Source: Paenibacillus camelliae (GTDB lineage Bacteria > Bacillota > Bacilli > Paenibacillales > Paenibacillaceae). Taken from it: DNA of 64,000 bases. Positions 43,165 through 51,861 of the stretch are shown here, piece after piece. A program made the translations under genes and the position numbers. The first letter of the stretch is position 1. Each line of letters begins with the position of its first letter. The stretch is taken from assembly GCF_023715345.1 (NCBI RefSeq), contig NZ_JAMBNY010000005.1:186001-250000 (forward strand), given 5' to 3'. The notes under the pieces are model-generated. The model ran no database searches. It worked only from the letters and a program-made list of their open reading frames with translations, and was not told the DNA's origin.

Positions 43165-44667
43165 CTATTGGATGCGATGCAGCGGCTTATCTGCCGGACC
43201 ATCGAGCACCTCGCCTTGATAGGAGAAGCGGGAGCCATGGCACGGGCAATCCCATGATAGATCTCCGCTATTCCATTCTACCTCACAGCCCATATGAGTA
43301 CATGTCGTATCGACAATAAATAGCTTTCCTTCTTGATCACGATATGCACCTGCTCGTTTGCCATGCAGCGAGACGACAGAGCCCTCCCCGTTTTCGAGAT
43401 CCTCAGCATGTCGATTGCTTGCAAACAGCTTACCCTTCACCATATGCTTAGCCATATTGCCTGCATAGGTTAGGAAGGTTTTGATCGTCGGATCAGCATA
43501 GAAGCGTTTAGGTGCGAACAGATCGACATAAGGGGAGCGTTCACCAGTAATGACCTTTTCTAATAGAAGCGCTGCAGCTGTTCCTGTCGTCATCCCCCAC
43601 TTTTTATAGCCAGCGGCAACATATAGCTCTGGCTTATTATCAGTCGCCCCGATGAACGGGAGCTTGTCCAGCGTCGTTAAATCCTGCGCGGACCAACGAT
43701 ACAGCAGCTTTTCTATGCCGAAGGTTTCCTCAGCAAATTGCTCCAAAGTCTCATAATGCCTAATCGTGCATATGCCTTGCCCCGTAGGATGATTCTCACC
43801 ACCTACAATAATATGCTGTTCTCCATCGATCATTACGGAGCGTAGTGATCGCTTCGACTGGTCGATGCTAAGAAACATCCCTTCTGGATACTCCTGCTTT
43901 GGCTTAAAGCATAGCGCGTAGGAGCGTTCAGCATACATTCTCGCGAAGAAAAACTGTTGGTCATCGTAGAATGGAAAGTGGGAGCAGCTTACGATTTGCT
44001 TGCTTTCGATTTTGTGCCCTTCCTTCGTAATGACATAGGAAGGCTTGTCGACAGCGGTAGCCGTCGTATGCTCGAAAACCTGCACTCCTTGCTGCACGGC
44101 TAGTTCCAATAGCTTGTTTAAGTACTTGACTGGATTAAATTGAGCCTGCTTAGGCATCCGAAGACCAGCACGAGTCTTAAATGGTAGTGGGGTAGAATCC
44201 GTTAGTTCACCCTCAATTCCTAATGCCTGATAGGCTTGCAGCTCCTTCTTAAGATCAGGGACGAGATCTACACTCGTTGTATAAAGCCAAGCATCCTGCT
44301 CCTTAAAGTCACAATCGATGGACTGCTCGGTTACAGTCTGCTTAATCCAAGAGAGAGCTTCATTATTAGCCTGATAATATTGCTTCGCATACTTCTCTCC
44401 AAAATGAGACAAAAACTCATCATAGATTACATCATGCTGGCAGGTGATTTTCGCTGTCGTATGTCCAGTCGTTCCGCTTAATACTTCCCCAGCTTCGAGC
44501 AGGACGACTGATTTACCCTTTTTCGACAGCAGATAAGCTAAAGTAACACCGCTTATTCCTCCACCGACAATGACAACATCGGTTTTTAGATCCTCCTTTA
44601 AAGATGGAAACTGAGGGAGCTTGGTTGAATTAAGCCAATAGGATTGCGGATACTGAGGTAGCTTCAT
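43165..44667 (-). CDS. FAD-dependent oxidoreductase with C-terminal Rieske domain
   Basis: Protein of 500 residues joining a DAO-type flavoprotein to a Rieske [2Fe-2S] domain. The dinucleotide site DVVIVGGGISGVTLAYLLSK lies near residue 30, and LLEAGEVLSGTTGHTTAKIT follows. The second FAD block includes LYVAAGYKKWGMTTGTAAAL near residue 360. The Rieske ligands are in CTHMGCEVEW and CPCHGSRFS (C-x-H...C-x-x-H) at residues about 450-475. The family is widespread in Bacillales, with unknown substrate, possibly amine or sarcosine-like. No twin-arginine signal, so cytoplasmic. Confidence 0.9.
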   Translation of the reverse strand: MKLPQYPQSYWLNSTKLPQFPSLKEDLKTDVVIVGGGISGVTLAYLLSKKGKSVVLLEAGEVLSGTTGHTTAKITCQHDVIYDEFLSHFGEKYAKQYYQANNEALSWIKQTVTEQSIDCDFKEQDAWLYTTSVDLVPDLKKELQAYQALGIEGELTDSTPLPFKTRAGLRMPKQAQFNPVKYLNKLLELAVQQGVQVFEHTTATAVDKPSYVITKEGHKIESKQIVSCSHFPFYDDQQFFFARMYAERSYALCFKPKQEYPEGMFLSIDQSKRSLRSVMIDGEQHIIVGGENHPTGQGICTIRHYETLEQFAEETFGIEKLLYRWSAQDLTTLDKLPFIGATDNKPELYVAAGYKKWGMTTGTAAALLLEKVITGERSPYVDLFAPKRFYADPTIKTFLTYAGNMAKHMVKGKLFASNRHAEDLENGEGSVVSLHGKRAGAYRDQEGKLFIVDTTCTHMGCEVEWNSGDLSWDCPCHGSRFSYQGEVLDGPADKPLHRIQ

Positions 44668-44874
44668 TGTGCTTTTGCACCTTCCTTAACTTTTTTGTTA
44701 GCATCTACATCATTCATCTTTTACATCGTTCATCACATCATGCTTATGATCGTTATTGTTAGCATTATCCTAATCAGCTAAATTTATGTGTACTGCTAGA
44801 GCGATTCATTGGGATAAAAGGCACCCACAATGTACAATCTAAGCGCATAATAGCTTAAAAGGTGGCTGATTAAG

Positions 44875-45318
44875 GTGAAAAAAGTTAAGGATCTAATGAC
44901 AGAGGGCTGTATGACGGTAACCCCAAAAGATAATGTATATGAAATTGCTGTGCTGATGGCAGAACATGATATTGGTTTCGTTCCAGTGGTGGAGGATCAA
45001 GATCATACAAAGCTGATCGGAGTGGTAACCGATCGCGACCTCGTGAGACGTGGTATTGCGATGAAGAAGCCGGGTTCTACTGCTGTTACCGAAGTGATGA
45101 CGGAACAACCGATTACCGTATCTCCTGAGGAATTGGCTGATGAGGCAACCGATATTATGGCTCATTATCAAGTACGTAGATTGCCGGTCGTCGACCAAGG
45201 AAAGCTAGTAGGGGTCGTTACACTAGGGGATATGGCGTTAAAGAATACTTCCAATGCATCGCATGCGCTGCATGATATATCGAAGCACGAACAGCTTGAT
45301 ACGCATTATTTGCAGTAA
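44875..45318 (+). CDS. tandem CBS-domain protein
   Basis: Protein of 147 residues made of two CBS domains: first VKDLMTEGCMTVTPKDNVYE with IGVVTDRDLVRRGIA, second VTEVMTEQPITVSPEELADE with RLPVVDQGKLVGVVTLGDMA. Such Bateman modules bind adenosine nucleotides. Start GTG 44875 with AAAGGTGG upstream. A lone CBS pair without an effector domain resembles YkuL/YhcV-type stress proteins; target unknown. Divergent to the oxidoreductase with about 200 bases of AT-rich promoter sequence between. Confidence 0.88.
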   Translation: MKKVKDLMTEGCMTVTPKDNVYEIAVLMAEHDIGFVPVVEDQDHTKLIGVVTDRDLVRRGIAMKKPGSTAVTEVMTEQPITVSPEELADEATDIMAHYQVRRLPVVDQGKLVGVVTLGDMALKNTSNASHALHDISKHEQLDTHYLQ

Positions 45319-45341
45319 GGCTTACATCTCGTTAACATATA

Positions 45342-45368
45342 AAAAAGCCGGCCCATGGCCGGCTTTTT
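45342..45368. terminator. bidirectional Rho-independent terminator
   Basis: AAAAAGCCGGCC / GGCCGGCTTTTT perfect 12-bp palindromic stem with a CAT loop; ends the CBS gene and the convergent minus-strand gene. Confidence 0.95.
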
Positions 45369-45375
45369 GTATGTT

Positions 45376-46050
45376 TTATTTAAAGTAGGAAGTTGTAAGT
45401 GGAACAAATACTTGCCCGTTTCTATCTGCACTGCCGTGAACATATAAAGTATCTACGCCACCGATATCTACTTCAATAGTAATCAAGCCTTCGCTCGGAT
45501 CAATGACTTCGATTTCTTTTAGAATAATGTCATTATCTGAGTCTTTAATCTGAATTTTTTCAAACGGCTCGCCGAGGGCAGCTATTTGTAGATATAAGGT
45601 TTGATATCTACCCTTTGGATATAGCATAAAGCTAACTCCGCGGTTAGCATTATTATCGTTATAGAAGGCCTCTTTGTAGTCCTTGCCTTTGTACGTAGTT
45701 TGAGCTGGATCTTTGGTGTGATTGTCGCTTCTGAAATCTTTGGATAGGGCAATACCATCGACGACTTCCCCTAAATTAATCGTTTCTGTTTTGCCGTCGT
45801 AATTAACCGCCACGCCAAGCGCATCAGAAACTGCGCGAACCGGAAGATAAGTCGTGTTTTTGTAGCTGATAGGAACTACTGCAAGACCACTGCTGTCTTT
45901 TAGCTGTGTAGGAACGCCGTCCACTTTAAAGGAAATACCAGGATTTAGATATGCCTTAATTTCTTGCAGCTTCGTTGCTCCATATGCTCCCGTTGCCATA
46001 CTTGCAATTACAGTCGTTGCCATAATCGTTGCAAATACCTTTTTTTTCAC
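45376..46050 (-). CDS. secreted protein with copper-amine-oxidase-like stalk domain
   Basis: Exported protein of 224 residues. Signal peptide MKKKVFATIMATTVIASMAT to about residue 25. A single copper-amine-oxidase N-terminal-like domain follows, with KAYLNPGISFKVDGVPTQLK and NTTYLPVRAVSDALGVAVNY (residues about 32-90), a common wall-associated module in Paenibacillaceae. The C-terminal 130 residues are beta-rich (VSFMLYPKGRYQTLYLQIAA, then LITIEVDIGGVDTLYVHGSA) and resemble an NPCBM-like carbohydrate-binding sandwich, a weak similarity. Strong AGGAGAGG ribosome site. Binding or sensing role outside the cell inferred. Confidence 0.8.
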   Translation of the reverse strand: MKKKVFATIMATTVIASMATGAYGATKLQEIKAYLNPGISFKVDGVPTQLKDSSGLAVVPISYKNTTYLPVRAVSDALGVAVNYDGKTETINLGEVVDGIALSKDFRSDNHTKDPAQTTYKGKDYKEAFYNDNNANRGVSFMLYPKGRYQTLYLQIAALGEPFEKIQIKDSDNDIILKEIEVIDPSEGLITIEVDIGGVDTLYVHGSADRNGQVFVPLTTSYFK

Positions 46051-46163
46051 AATTTTCCTCTCCTAACTATTATTGATACGTCTATAATAGCATTGAAGGC
46101 ACATTTGTCATGAGAAAAATTTCCTGTTTTTATCAAAACATATAGGAAAATTGCAGAAAAACA

Positions 46164-46240
46164 CTACAAAAGCCCCTCGTCTGTGTGACTAAAGTTAGTA
46201 AGGCTTGTTAACCTTAGTGCCAATTATAGGACAAGGGGCT
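46164..46240 (-). terminator. terminator of the sugar ABC operon
   Basis: AGCCCCT(T/C)GTC / GAC(G/A)AGGGGCT stem with an inner TAAGG/CCTTA hairpin; on the minus strand it runs into TTTTGT. Long loop, moderate T tract. Confidence 0.65.
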
Positions 46241-46268
46241 GCTTGCTAGTGCAGTTATTTTGACTGTC

Positions 46269-47696
46269 TTATTGGACTGTCTTATTATATGTGGAAATTT
46301 TGTCAGTGATCTGCTGTGCTCCGCTAGTCAGCGCATCCTGCGGTGATTTTACGTCGTTTAGTGCTTCCTCAATCGCGCTTTCTACGATCTGACGAGCCTC
46401 CGGGAACACACCCATTACAGCACCTGTTGAGGCCGTGCTTGGTTTAGATGCATGGAGCTGGTCGACTGCCGTTTGAAATTGAGGGTATTTTGCTAAATTG
46501 TCAGAAACAAGCGTTTCTTCATAGGCAGCCTTCGTTATTGGAAAGTAGCCAGTGTTAACATGCCAGTAAGCTTGAGTTTCCGGCTTAGCTAAGAACTTAA
46601 TAAACTCCCAGGCTGCTTGCTGCTCTTCCTGTGATTTGTTATTCATGATCCACAGGCTTGCACCACCAACAACGACACCGCCCTCAGCTGCATTTGCTGC
46701 TTTTGGCAGGAAGCCAGTGCCAACTTCGAATTGTCCTTCCGCAGCATCAACAATACCGCGCAGCGAAGCAGTTGAATCAAGTGTCATAGCAACTTGCCCT
46801 GCAAGGAATGCTTTTTTCGTATCGGCTGTTGCACGTCCTAGATTGAGTGCATGTCCTTGATCGACAAGCTCCTTCCACCAAGTAAGTGTCTCAACGCCGA
46901 CTTCATTATTCAAATTAGACTCCGTAGCAGCTGAAGTACGACCGTTGCCATTGTTTAAATAGTCACTACCTTGATTTGCGAAAAATTGCTCCATAAACCA
47001 TCCGTATATCGCAAAGGAAGCTCCAGCCTGTCCACCCTGTGTCAGCTTTTCAGCATACTCTGCAACCTCCTCGAAAGTAGCTGGAGCTTTATCTGGATCT
47101 AGACCTGCTGCTGCGAACATGTCTTTGTTGTAGTAGAGGATTGGGTTAGAAGTATTAAAGGGCATAGAATGCAGCTGACCATCAAAGGAATAGTAATTAG
47201 TAATGTTCTCTTCAAGCAGAGAGAGGTCATATTGCTCTGCATCGATGAACGTTTGAATAGGAGTTGTAGCTCCAGAATCGATCATAAAGCGAGAGCCGAT
47301 CTCGTAAACCTGGATCAAAGCTGGACCTGACTTGGAATCCATCGAAGCCTTCATCTTGTTCAGGCTCTCATCATACGAGCCTTGGTAGACTTCTTCAACG
47401 ATAATGTCTGATTGCGAGCTGTTGAATTGAGCTACAAGCTCAGTTACTGCAGCACCTAGCTCTCCACCCATGGAATGCCACCATAATACATTAACTGGCT
47501 CACTGCTTTTCGTAGATGAGCTTGATGCTTGACTCGCACTGGACGTAGTGCTCGTCGACTTGTTAGCTCCGCCAGTTTCTGTGTTAACGTTGTTACTCGT
47601 GTTATTACCTCCAGAACCATTGCCACATGCTGATGCAAACATAAGGATGAAGGTTAAACTTGCTGCCAGACTCCATTTCAATCTTGATTTGATCAT
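46269..47696 (-). CDS. carbohydrate ABC transporter solute-binding lipoprotein (UgpB-like)
   Basis: Extracellular solute-binding protein of 475 residues. The lipoprotein signal ends LTFILMFASAC (Cys near residue 24), then a Ser/Thr/Asn-rich spacer. Family blocks: NVLWWHSMGGELGAAVTELV, VEEVYQGSYDESLNKMKASM, MPFNTSNPILYYNKDMFAAA, GLDPDKAPATFEEVAEYAEK and the C-terminal AAWEFIKFLAKPETQAYWH. Closest in outline to glycerol-3-phosphate/sugar binding UgpB. Start ATG 47696 behind AAGGGAGAG; the 12 residues upstream in frame lack a ribosome site. Last gene of the operon, set apart from its permeases by the 183-bp repeats. No ATPase is encoded here, so a shared MsmX/UgpC-type ATPase is expected. Confidence 0.88.
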   Translation of the reverse strand: MIKSRLKWSLAASLTFILMFASACGNGSGGNNTSNNVNTETGGANKSTSTTSSASQASSSSTKSSEPVNVLWWHSMGGELGAAVTELVAQFNSSQSDIIVEEVYQGSYDESLNKMKASMDSKSGPALIQVYEIGSRFMIDSGATTPIQTFIDAEQYDLSLLEENITNYYSFDGQLHSMPFNTSNPILYYNKDMFAAAGLDPDKAPATFEEVAEYAEKLTQGGQAGASFAIYGWFMEQFFANQGSDYLNNGNGRTSAATESNLNNEVGVETLTWWKELVDQGHALNLGRATADTKKAFLAGQVAMTLDSTASLRGIVDAAEGQFEVGTGFLPKAANAAEGGVVVGGASLWIMNNKSQEEQQAAWEFIKFLAKPETQAYWHVNTGYFPITKAAYEETLVSDNLAKYPQFQTAVDQLHASKPSTASTGAVMGVFPEARQIVESAIEEALNDVKSPQDALTSGAQQITDKISTYNKTVQ

Positions 47697-47773
47697 TGTT
47701 TCTCTCCCTTTTCTCTTAAAGTTTCCGTTCAAAAAGTTTGCTTGAACTCAAGCTTCGATGCCGACTAAGCACA

Positions 47774-48288
47774 GAGAAGATCGAATGAAGCTAGGGCTGA
47801 GGAGCGCAGCGTACGTTGTGGGTACGTGAGCACCAGAAGACCAGGCTGAATTCAAGCTTCGATGCCGATTAAGCATACAGAGTGCAGCTCCGTGATCAAA
47901 GGTGGACTTTTTGAACTACCATCAAATGACGTTCAAAAAATTCAACTTTCAGCACCGAGAAGATCGAATGAAGCTAGGGCTGAGGAGCGCAGCGTACGTT
48001 GTGGGTACGTGAGCACCAGAAGACCAAGCTGAATTCAAGCTTCGATGCCGATTAAGCATACAGAGTGCAGCTCCGTGATCAAAGGTGGACTTTTTGAACT
48101 ACCATCAAATGACGTTCAAAAAATTCAACTTTCAGCACCGAGAAGATCGAATGAAGCTAGGGCTGAGGAGCGCAGCGTACGTTGTGGGTACGTGAGCACC
48201 GGAAGACCAAGCTGAATTCAAGCTTCGATGCCGATTAAGCATACAGAGTGCAGCTCCGTGATCAAAGGTGGACTTTTTGAACTACCTC
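47774..48288. repeat. 183-bp element in three tandem copies inside an operon
   Basis: Copies start at 47774, 47957 and 48140 (GAGAAGATCGAATGAAG), each 183 bases apart and almost identical, the third ending at 48288. Each unit contains CGTAC-N7-GTACG, an AAGCT-GAATTC-AAGCTT inverted repeat, and TGGACTTTTTGAACTACC, whose TTTTTGAAC is the inverse of GTTCAAAAA at the unit joins. No ORF. Base pairing suggests a structured RNA or DNA element. An incomplete left copy is visible at 47725-47773 (GTTCAAAAAGTTTGC). Confidence 0.92.
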
Positions 48289-48378
48289 TAAAAAATATAT
48301 GGTTACACTCTAGCACGAGTGGTTACCACCAATCCCATAACAACGCAGCAATGGAATAATACTGGAACAACGCCAGTA

Positions 48379-49209
48379 CTATCCCTTCACGGCACCAGCC
48401 GTAATTCCGCGAACGAGCTGCTTCAGTCCAACTATTAACAGAATGAAGGAGGGAATTAGAACGACGAGCACGCCTGCAAGCAGATGATTCCATGAGCTCA
48501 TTTCCTCAAATTGAAGCATACTGACACCGATCTGTACGGTGCGCATCTGATCGCTGTTCGTTACAAGCAGCGGCCATAAGTACATATTCCACGAATTCAG
48601 AAATACATAGACAGAAAGTGAAGCCAGTGCTGGACGAGAGAGTGGGAGCACGATGGTAAGGTAGTGTCGAATATGTCCAGCGCCGTCGATTCGAGCAGCC
48701 TCGAACAGCTCTCTTGGCAGCTGCAGGAAAAACTGACGCAGTAAGAACACCCCGAAGGCTGATGCGAAGAATGGCAGTGTCAGCCCTTGATAGGAGTCGA
48801 GCCAATCCCAGGATCGAATCGTGAGATAATTTGGAATAATAGTCACTTCCCAAGGGATCATCATTGTCGATAAAAATAGAATGAACCAGAATTGTTTCCC
48901 GGGAAATAAGATGTAGACAAATGCATAAGCAGCCATTGAAGCGATACAAACCTGACCAATCATAATGACTGTTGCCATAATAAAGCTATTGCTAATAAAG
49001 GTTGAGACAGGAATTAGCTTAAATACAAGCAAGATGTTCCCGAAATATAGCTGCTCCGGGATTAACTTAGGCGGATAAAGTGACGATTGTGCTGGATCCA
49101 TAATCGCCTGCAGCAGTGTATATAGTAGCGGGAATATCATCAGCAGTGCAAGGATGGTCAGTATGAAATATACAGTAAAGGTCGGTAAGGCTGCGCTCCG
49201 AATGTTCAT
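48379..49209 (-). CDS. carbohydrate ABC transporter permease (UgpE/MalG type)
   Basis: Inner permease of 276 residues with six helices. The cytoplasmic EAA loop is ELFEAARIDGAGHIRHYLTI with the conserved EAA---G. N-terminal helix YFILTILALLMIFPLLYTLL. Forms the heterodimeric channel with the gene upstream, whose stop it overlaps by four bases. It ends about 90 bases before the repeat block that separates it from the binding protein. Confidence 0.9.
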   Translation of the reverse strand: MNIRSAALPTFTVYFILTILALLMIFPLLYTLLQAIMDPAQSSLYPPKLIPEQLYFGNILLVFKLIPVSTFISNSFIMATVIMIGQVCIASMAAYAFVYILFPGKQFWFILFLSTMMIPWEVTIIPNYLTIRSWDWLDSYQGLTLPFFASAFGVFLLRQFFLQLPRELFEAARIDGAGHIRHYLTIVLPLSRPALASLSVYVFLNSWNMYLWPLLVTNSDQMRTVQIGVSMLQFEEMSSWNHLLAGVLVVLIPSFILLIVGLKQLVRGITAGAVKG

Positions 49210-50162
49210 TGATAATGCACCTTCTTTTCAACAACTGCGAATTGGATAATCGTTAATAAAAGAACGATGACAAATAAGACGAGTGCCAAGGCACTTCCTG
49301 TACCATACTGATAATTGACGAAGGCTTCCTTATAGATTGAATAGACAAATACCTCGGTCGCTCCAGCTGGACCACCCTTTGTAAGCAGATGAATTTGTCC
49401 AAAGGCTTGAAAAGCACTAATAATTGAAATGACCGTCAAGAAAAACAGTGTTGGCGACAAAAGTGGCAGTACAATTTGCATAAATGCGCGAATTGGTCCA
49501 GCGCCGTCGATTTTTGCGCTTTCTACTAAATCATCTGGAATGCCCTGCAAGCCGCTTAATACGATAATGTAATTGAAGCCAAAGTTCATCCAAACCGTCA
49601 TTAGTGAGATGGACACTAGTGCAGTTGAAGGACTTGTCAGCCATTGAACAGGGGCAATGCCTCCCAGTGAAAGTAAATAATTGAGAATACCTAGTGTTGG
49701 ATGAAATAGAATCGTCCATATGACGGCTGATGTGCTAACAGACATAGCCAGTGGCATCGAAAATAAAAATTGGTATAGCTTCATTCCAGGCCAGCGAATA
49801 TGGGTCAATGCGGCAGAGATGACTCCTAGAATAATGCCTGTAGGCACGGTGAACAACGTAAACAGTGCAGTTACCTTTAGACTGTTCCATAGCATATCGG
49901 AAGAAAGCAATGCCGTGAAATTATCTAAGCCTACGTACGCTGCTACTCGGCCCCTCGGATCTGTAATATGAAAGCTGAGATAGACAGATTGGATCAGAGG
50001 ATAAAACAAAAATAATCCGAAAAGCACGAGCGAAGGAGCCAAGAAACTATAGCCGAGCATACTTTCCTTCCATGTACGCCACTTGGCTGCTTGGATGTGC
50101 AATCTAGTAGAACGCTTCGCTTGCGCAGCTGGCAAGGCAACTTCACCAACTCTCGATTTCAT
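49206..50162 (-). CDS. carbohydrate ABC transporter permease (UgpA/MalF type)
   Basis: Permease of 318 residues with six helices after a cytoplasmic N-terminal tail of about 35 residues. The EAA loop is DLVESAKIDGAGPIRAFMQI. LAPSLVLFGLFLFYPLIQSV is helix 1, and TKGGPAGATEVFVYSIYKEA is a typical late extracellular loop. The start ATG 50162 is preceded by AAAGGTGG. First gene of the uptake operon. Confidence 0.9.
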   Translation of the reverse strand: MKSRVGEVALPAAQAKRSTRLHIQAAKWRTWKESMLGYSFLAPSLVLFGLFLFYPLIQSVYLSFHITDPRGRVAAYVGLDNFTALLSSDMLWNSLKVTALFTLFTVPTGIILGVISAALTHIRWPGMKLYQFLFSMPLAMSVSTSAVIWTILFHPTLGILNYLLSLGGIAPVQWLTSPSTALVSISLMTVWMNFGFNYIIVLSGLQGIPDDLVESAKIDGAGPIRAFMQIVLPLLSPTLFFLTVISIISAFQAFGQIHLLTKGGPAGATEVFVYSIYKEAFVNYQYGTGSALALVLFVIVLLLTIIQFAVVEKKVHYQ

Positions 50163-50399
50163 GAATGATACCACCTTTGTACAATCTTTTAGGACTTCCC
50201 ATCCATCATAGGAAGCATTTGTTAACTAGTTGTCATCCAGAAGTTAAAGTATTTTGAAGAAAATTGTTGATCATGTAGAATACTCACAACAACGATGCTG
50301 TCATAGTGATTAAACCTACATTACAGATCGTTCGTATTGAGGTATACTATGAGAAAATGAACGAACTCTACGAAAACGATGTAAAGAGGCGAGGATATA

Positions 50400-50897
50400 G
50401 TGAGAAGATACGTAGCATTAGCAGCAAGCATAGTTATAGCTGGAGGCGTGCTAGCAGCCTGTGGGAATGCAGCTGGCAGTAATGAAACTAATCATAACGA
50501 TGCTCATGGCGAGCATCAGCATGTAGTAGCAAGTGGTGACCTGCAGGAAGTAACGTCATCTAAAGAGACACTTCCTTCTTTCTTGAATGGTGCATCGGAG
50601 AAAACTACCTTAGCGTATCAAGCAGCTGTACTGCTGCCAGAGGCGCTTCAGCAAATTCCTTGCTACTGTGGCTGCGGGGAGAGCGCTGGTCATAAGAGCA
50701 ACTTCAATTGCTTTGTCGCTGAGATTCGAGAGGATGAGGTCGTATGGGACGATCATGGTACTCGCTGCGGCATATGTGTAGATATTGCACTTAAGACTGC
50801 GAGCTTGCTTAAGGAAGGACAATCTCCAGCCGATATTCGCAGCCTGATCGATGAGCTGTACGGTGAAGGCTTCGGGGAGCCAACGCCACTATCTTAG
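50400..50897 (+). CDS. PCYCGC-motif lipoprotein
   Basis: Lipoprotein of 165 residues starting GTG 50400. The signal sequence ends in VIAGGVLAAC (lipidated Cys near residue 21), followed by a short His-rich stretch (NHNDAHGEHQHV). The core is the family motif PCYCGCGESAGHKSNFNCFV with a later TRCGICVDIAL pair: six or more conserved cysteines that could bind a metal or form disulfides. Known as the PCYCGC domain in spore formers; function unknown. Single gene, upstream of the riboswitch, with no clear terminator between. Confidence 0.85.
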   Translation: MRRYVALAASIVIAGGVLAACGNAAGSNETNHNDAHGEHQHVVASGDLQEVTSSKETLPSFLNGASEKTTLAYQAAVLLPEALQQIPCYCGCGESAGHKSNFNCFVAEIREDEVVWDDHGTRCGICVDIALKTASLLKEGQSPADIRSLIDELYGEGFGEPTPLS

Positions 50898-50961
50898 GCA
50901 TTTACCTTGAAATCATATGAAAACTGTGTATAATAAAAACTAATTGTATAGTAAAAGTTTT

Positions 50962-51086
50962 CTAGGGTTCCGTAGCTTCGTGCTGGTCTGGTCCGAGAGA
51001 AAACTCACAGCATTGCTGTGTCACGGAAGGATAAAAGCCTGGGAGAAACTGTTGTTACAGTTTTCACTCAGGCTTCTTTGTTTTTG
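50962..51086 (+). promoter_or_regulatory. guanidine-I (ykkC) riboswitch with transcription terminator
   Basis: The aptamer shows the conserved guanidine-I blocks in order: CTAGGGTTCCG at 50962, CTGGTCTGGTCCGAGAGAAA near 50983, CACGGAAGGATAAAAGCCTG near 51022 and GGGAGA. The expression platform is a terminator in which AAGCCTG (51035-51041) pairs with CAGGCTT (51069-51075), with an inner AAACTGT/ACAGTTT hairpin, then CTTTGTTTTT. Guanidinium binding would stabilise the aptamer and hold back AAGCCTG from the terminator, turning on the two exporter genes. Confidence 0.95.
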
Positions 51087-51116
51087 CCGTTCATTACATT
51101 AGGAGGTGTCGACTAC

Positions 51117-51458
51117 ATGAATAAAAATTGGGTTAAAGTATTTATTGCAGCATTTTTGGAGATTTTTTGGGTCATCGGATTGACTCATGCCTATGATTTT
51201 TGGACATGGACCTTTACAGTTATTGCAATTATCGTTAGTAACTATCTCATGATTACTGCAGCGCAGGTACTGCCCGCTGGCACGGTCTATGCTATCTTTG
51301 TCGGATTAGGAACTGCAGGTACCGTCATGTCTGAAATTCTATTCTTTGATGAGCCCTTTCATTGGGTGAAAGTGATTCTAATAGGAGTACTGTTAACTGG
51401 GGTCATTGGACTAAAGCTAGTTACTGACGAGAAAAGCGAGAAAGGGGCTGAGGCATAA
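51117..51458 (+). CDS. ykkC: guanidinium exporter SMR subunit (YkkC-like)
   Basis: Small multidrug-resistance protein of 113 residues with four helices and a short charged tail. The essential membrane glutamate is in [14 protein letters not shown] near residue 14, and [20 protein letters not shown] is the conserved helix 3 block. The start ATG 51117 follows AGGAGGTG; the longer open frame to 51018 runs through the riboswitch and is not used. Stop overlaps the partner start (TAATG). Paired SMR subunits under guanidine-I control export guanidinium in exchange for protons. Confidence 0.92.
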   Translation: MNKNWVKVFIAAFLEIFWVIGLTHAYDFWTWTFTVIAIIVSNYLMITAAQVLPAGTVYAIFVGLGTAGTVMSEILFFDEPFHWVKVILIGVLLTGVIGLKLVTDEKSEKGAEA

Positions 51459-51772
51459 TGGCTTGGGTAGCATTAATTTTAGCAGGCTTATTGGAAACGT
51501 TTGGTGTCGCTATGATCAATCAGCTATCTATAAAGCGAAATTGGCAAACAGTCGCTTTACTGATTCTAGGATTTGGCTTAAGTCTTGGATTACTTAGCTA
51601 TGCCTTACGCTATATTCCGATGGGAACAGGATATGCGATCTGGACTGGAATCGGTGTTGTTGGCGGTGCTTTAGTAGGGATGATCTTCTATGGAGAGTCA
51701 AAGGATTGGAAGCGTATGGTATTCATCGCTATGGTTTTAGGAGCAGCTGTTGGACTTAAATTATTTTCATAA
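51458..51772 (+). CDS. ykkD: guanidinium exporter SMR subunit (YkkD-like)
   Basis: Second SMR subunit of 104 residues with four helices; the membrane glutamate lies in LILAGLLETFGVAMINQLS, and helix 3 has YIPMGTGYAIWTGIGVVGGA. Starts ATG 51458 within the ykkC stop, so both are made in equal amounts. Differs from the first subunit enough for an asymmetric antiparallel heterodimer. Confidence 0.92.
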   Translation: MAWVALILAGLLETFGVAMINQLSIKRNWQTVALLILGFGLSLGLLSYALRYIPMGTGYAIWTGIGVVGGALVGMIFYGESKDWKRMVFIAMVLGAAVGLKLFS

Positions 51773-51807
51773 TGATTATTGCTAGAAAGATATAGCTATA
51801 AGAAGGA

Positions 51808-51846
51808 ATAAGCCTAATTTCAACAAAGAAATTAGGCTTATTTTTA
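51808..51846. terminator. bidirectional Rho-independent terminator
   Basis: Stem ATAAGCCTAATTTC / GAAATTAGGCTTAT with a short AACAAA loop and T tracts on both sides; ends the SMR operon and the convergent DinB gene. Confidence 0.93.
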
Positions 51847-51861
51847 ATTTGTTTTATCCCG

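Noticed and set aside
43122..43319. 65-codon plus-strand ORF
   Set aside because: Antisense to the Rieske domain of the oxidoreductase gene, whose ligands are clear on the other strand.
47774..48288. Insertion sequence or MITE
   Set aside because: Copies are directly tandem, with no transposase, no terminal inverted repeats at the outer ends and no target-site duplication seen; kept only as a repeat element of unknown type.
51018..51116. N-terminal extension of the first SMR protein (33 residues)
   Set aside because: This stretch is the end of the guanidine-I aptamer and its terminator; ATG 51117 has a perfect ribosome site and gives the normal SMR length.
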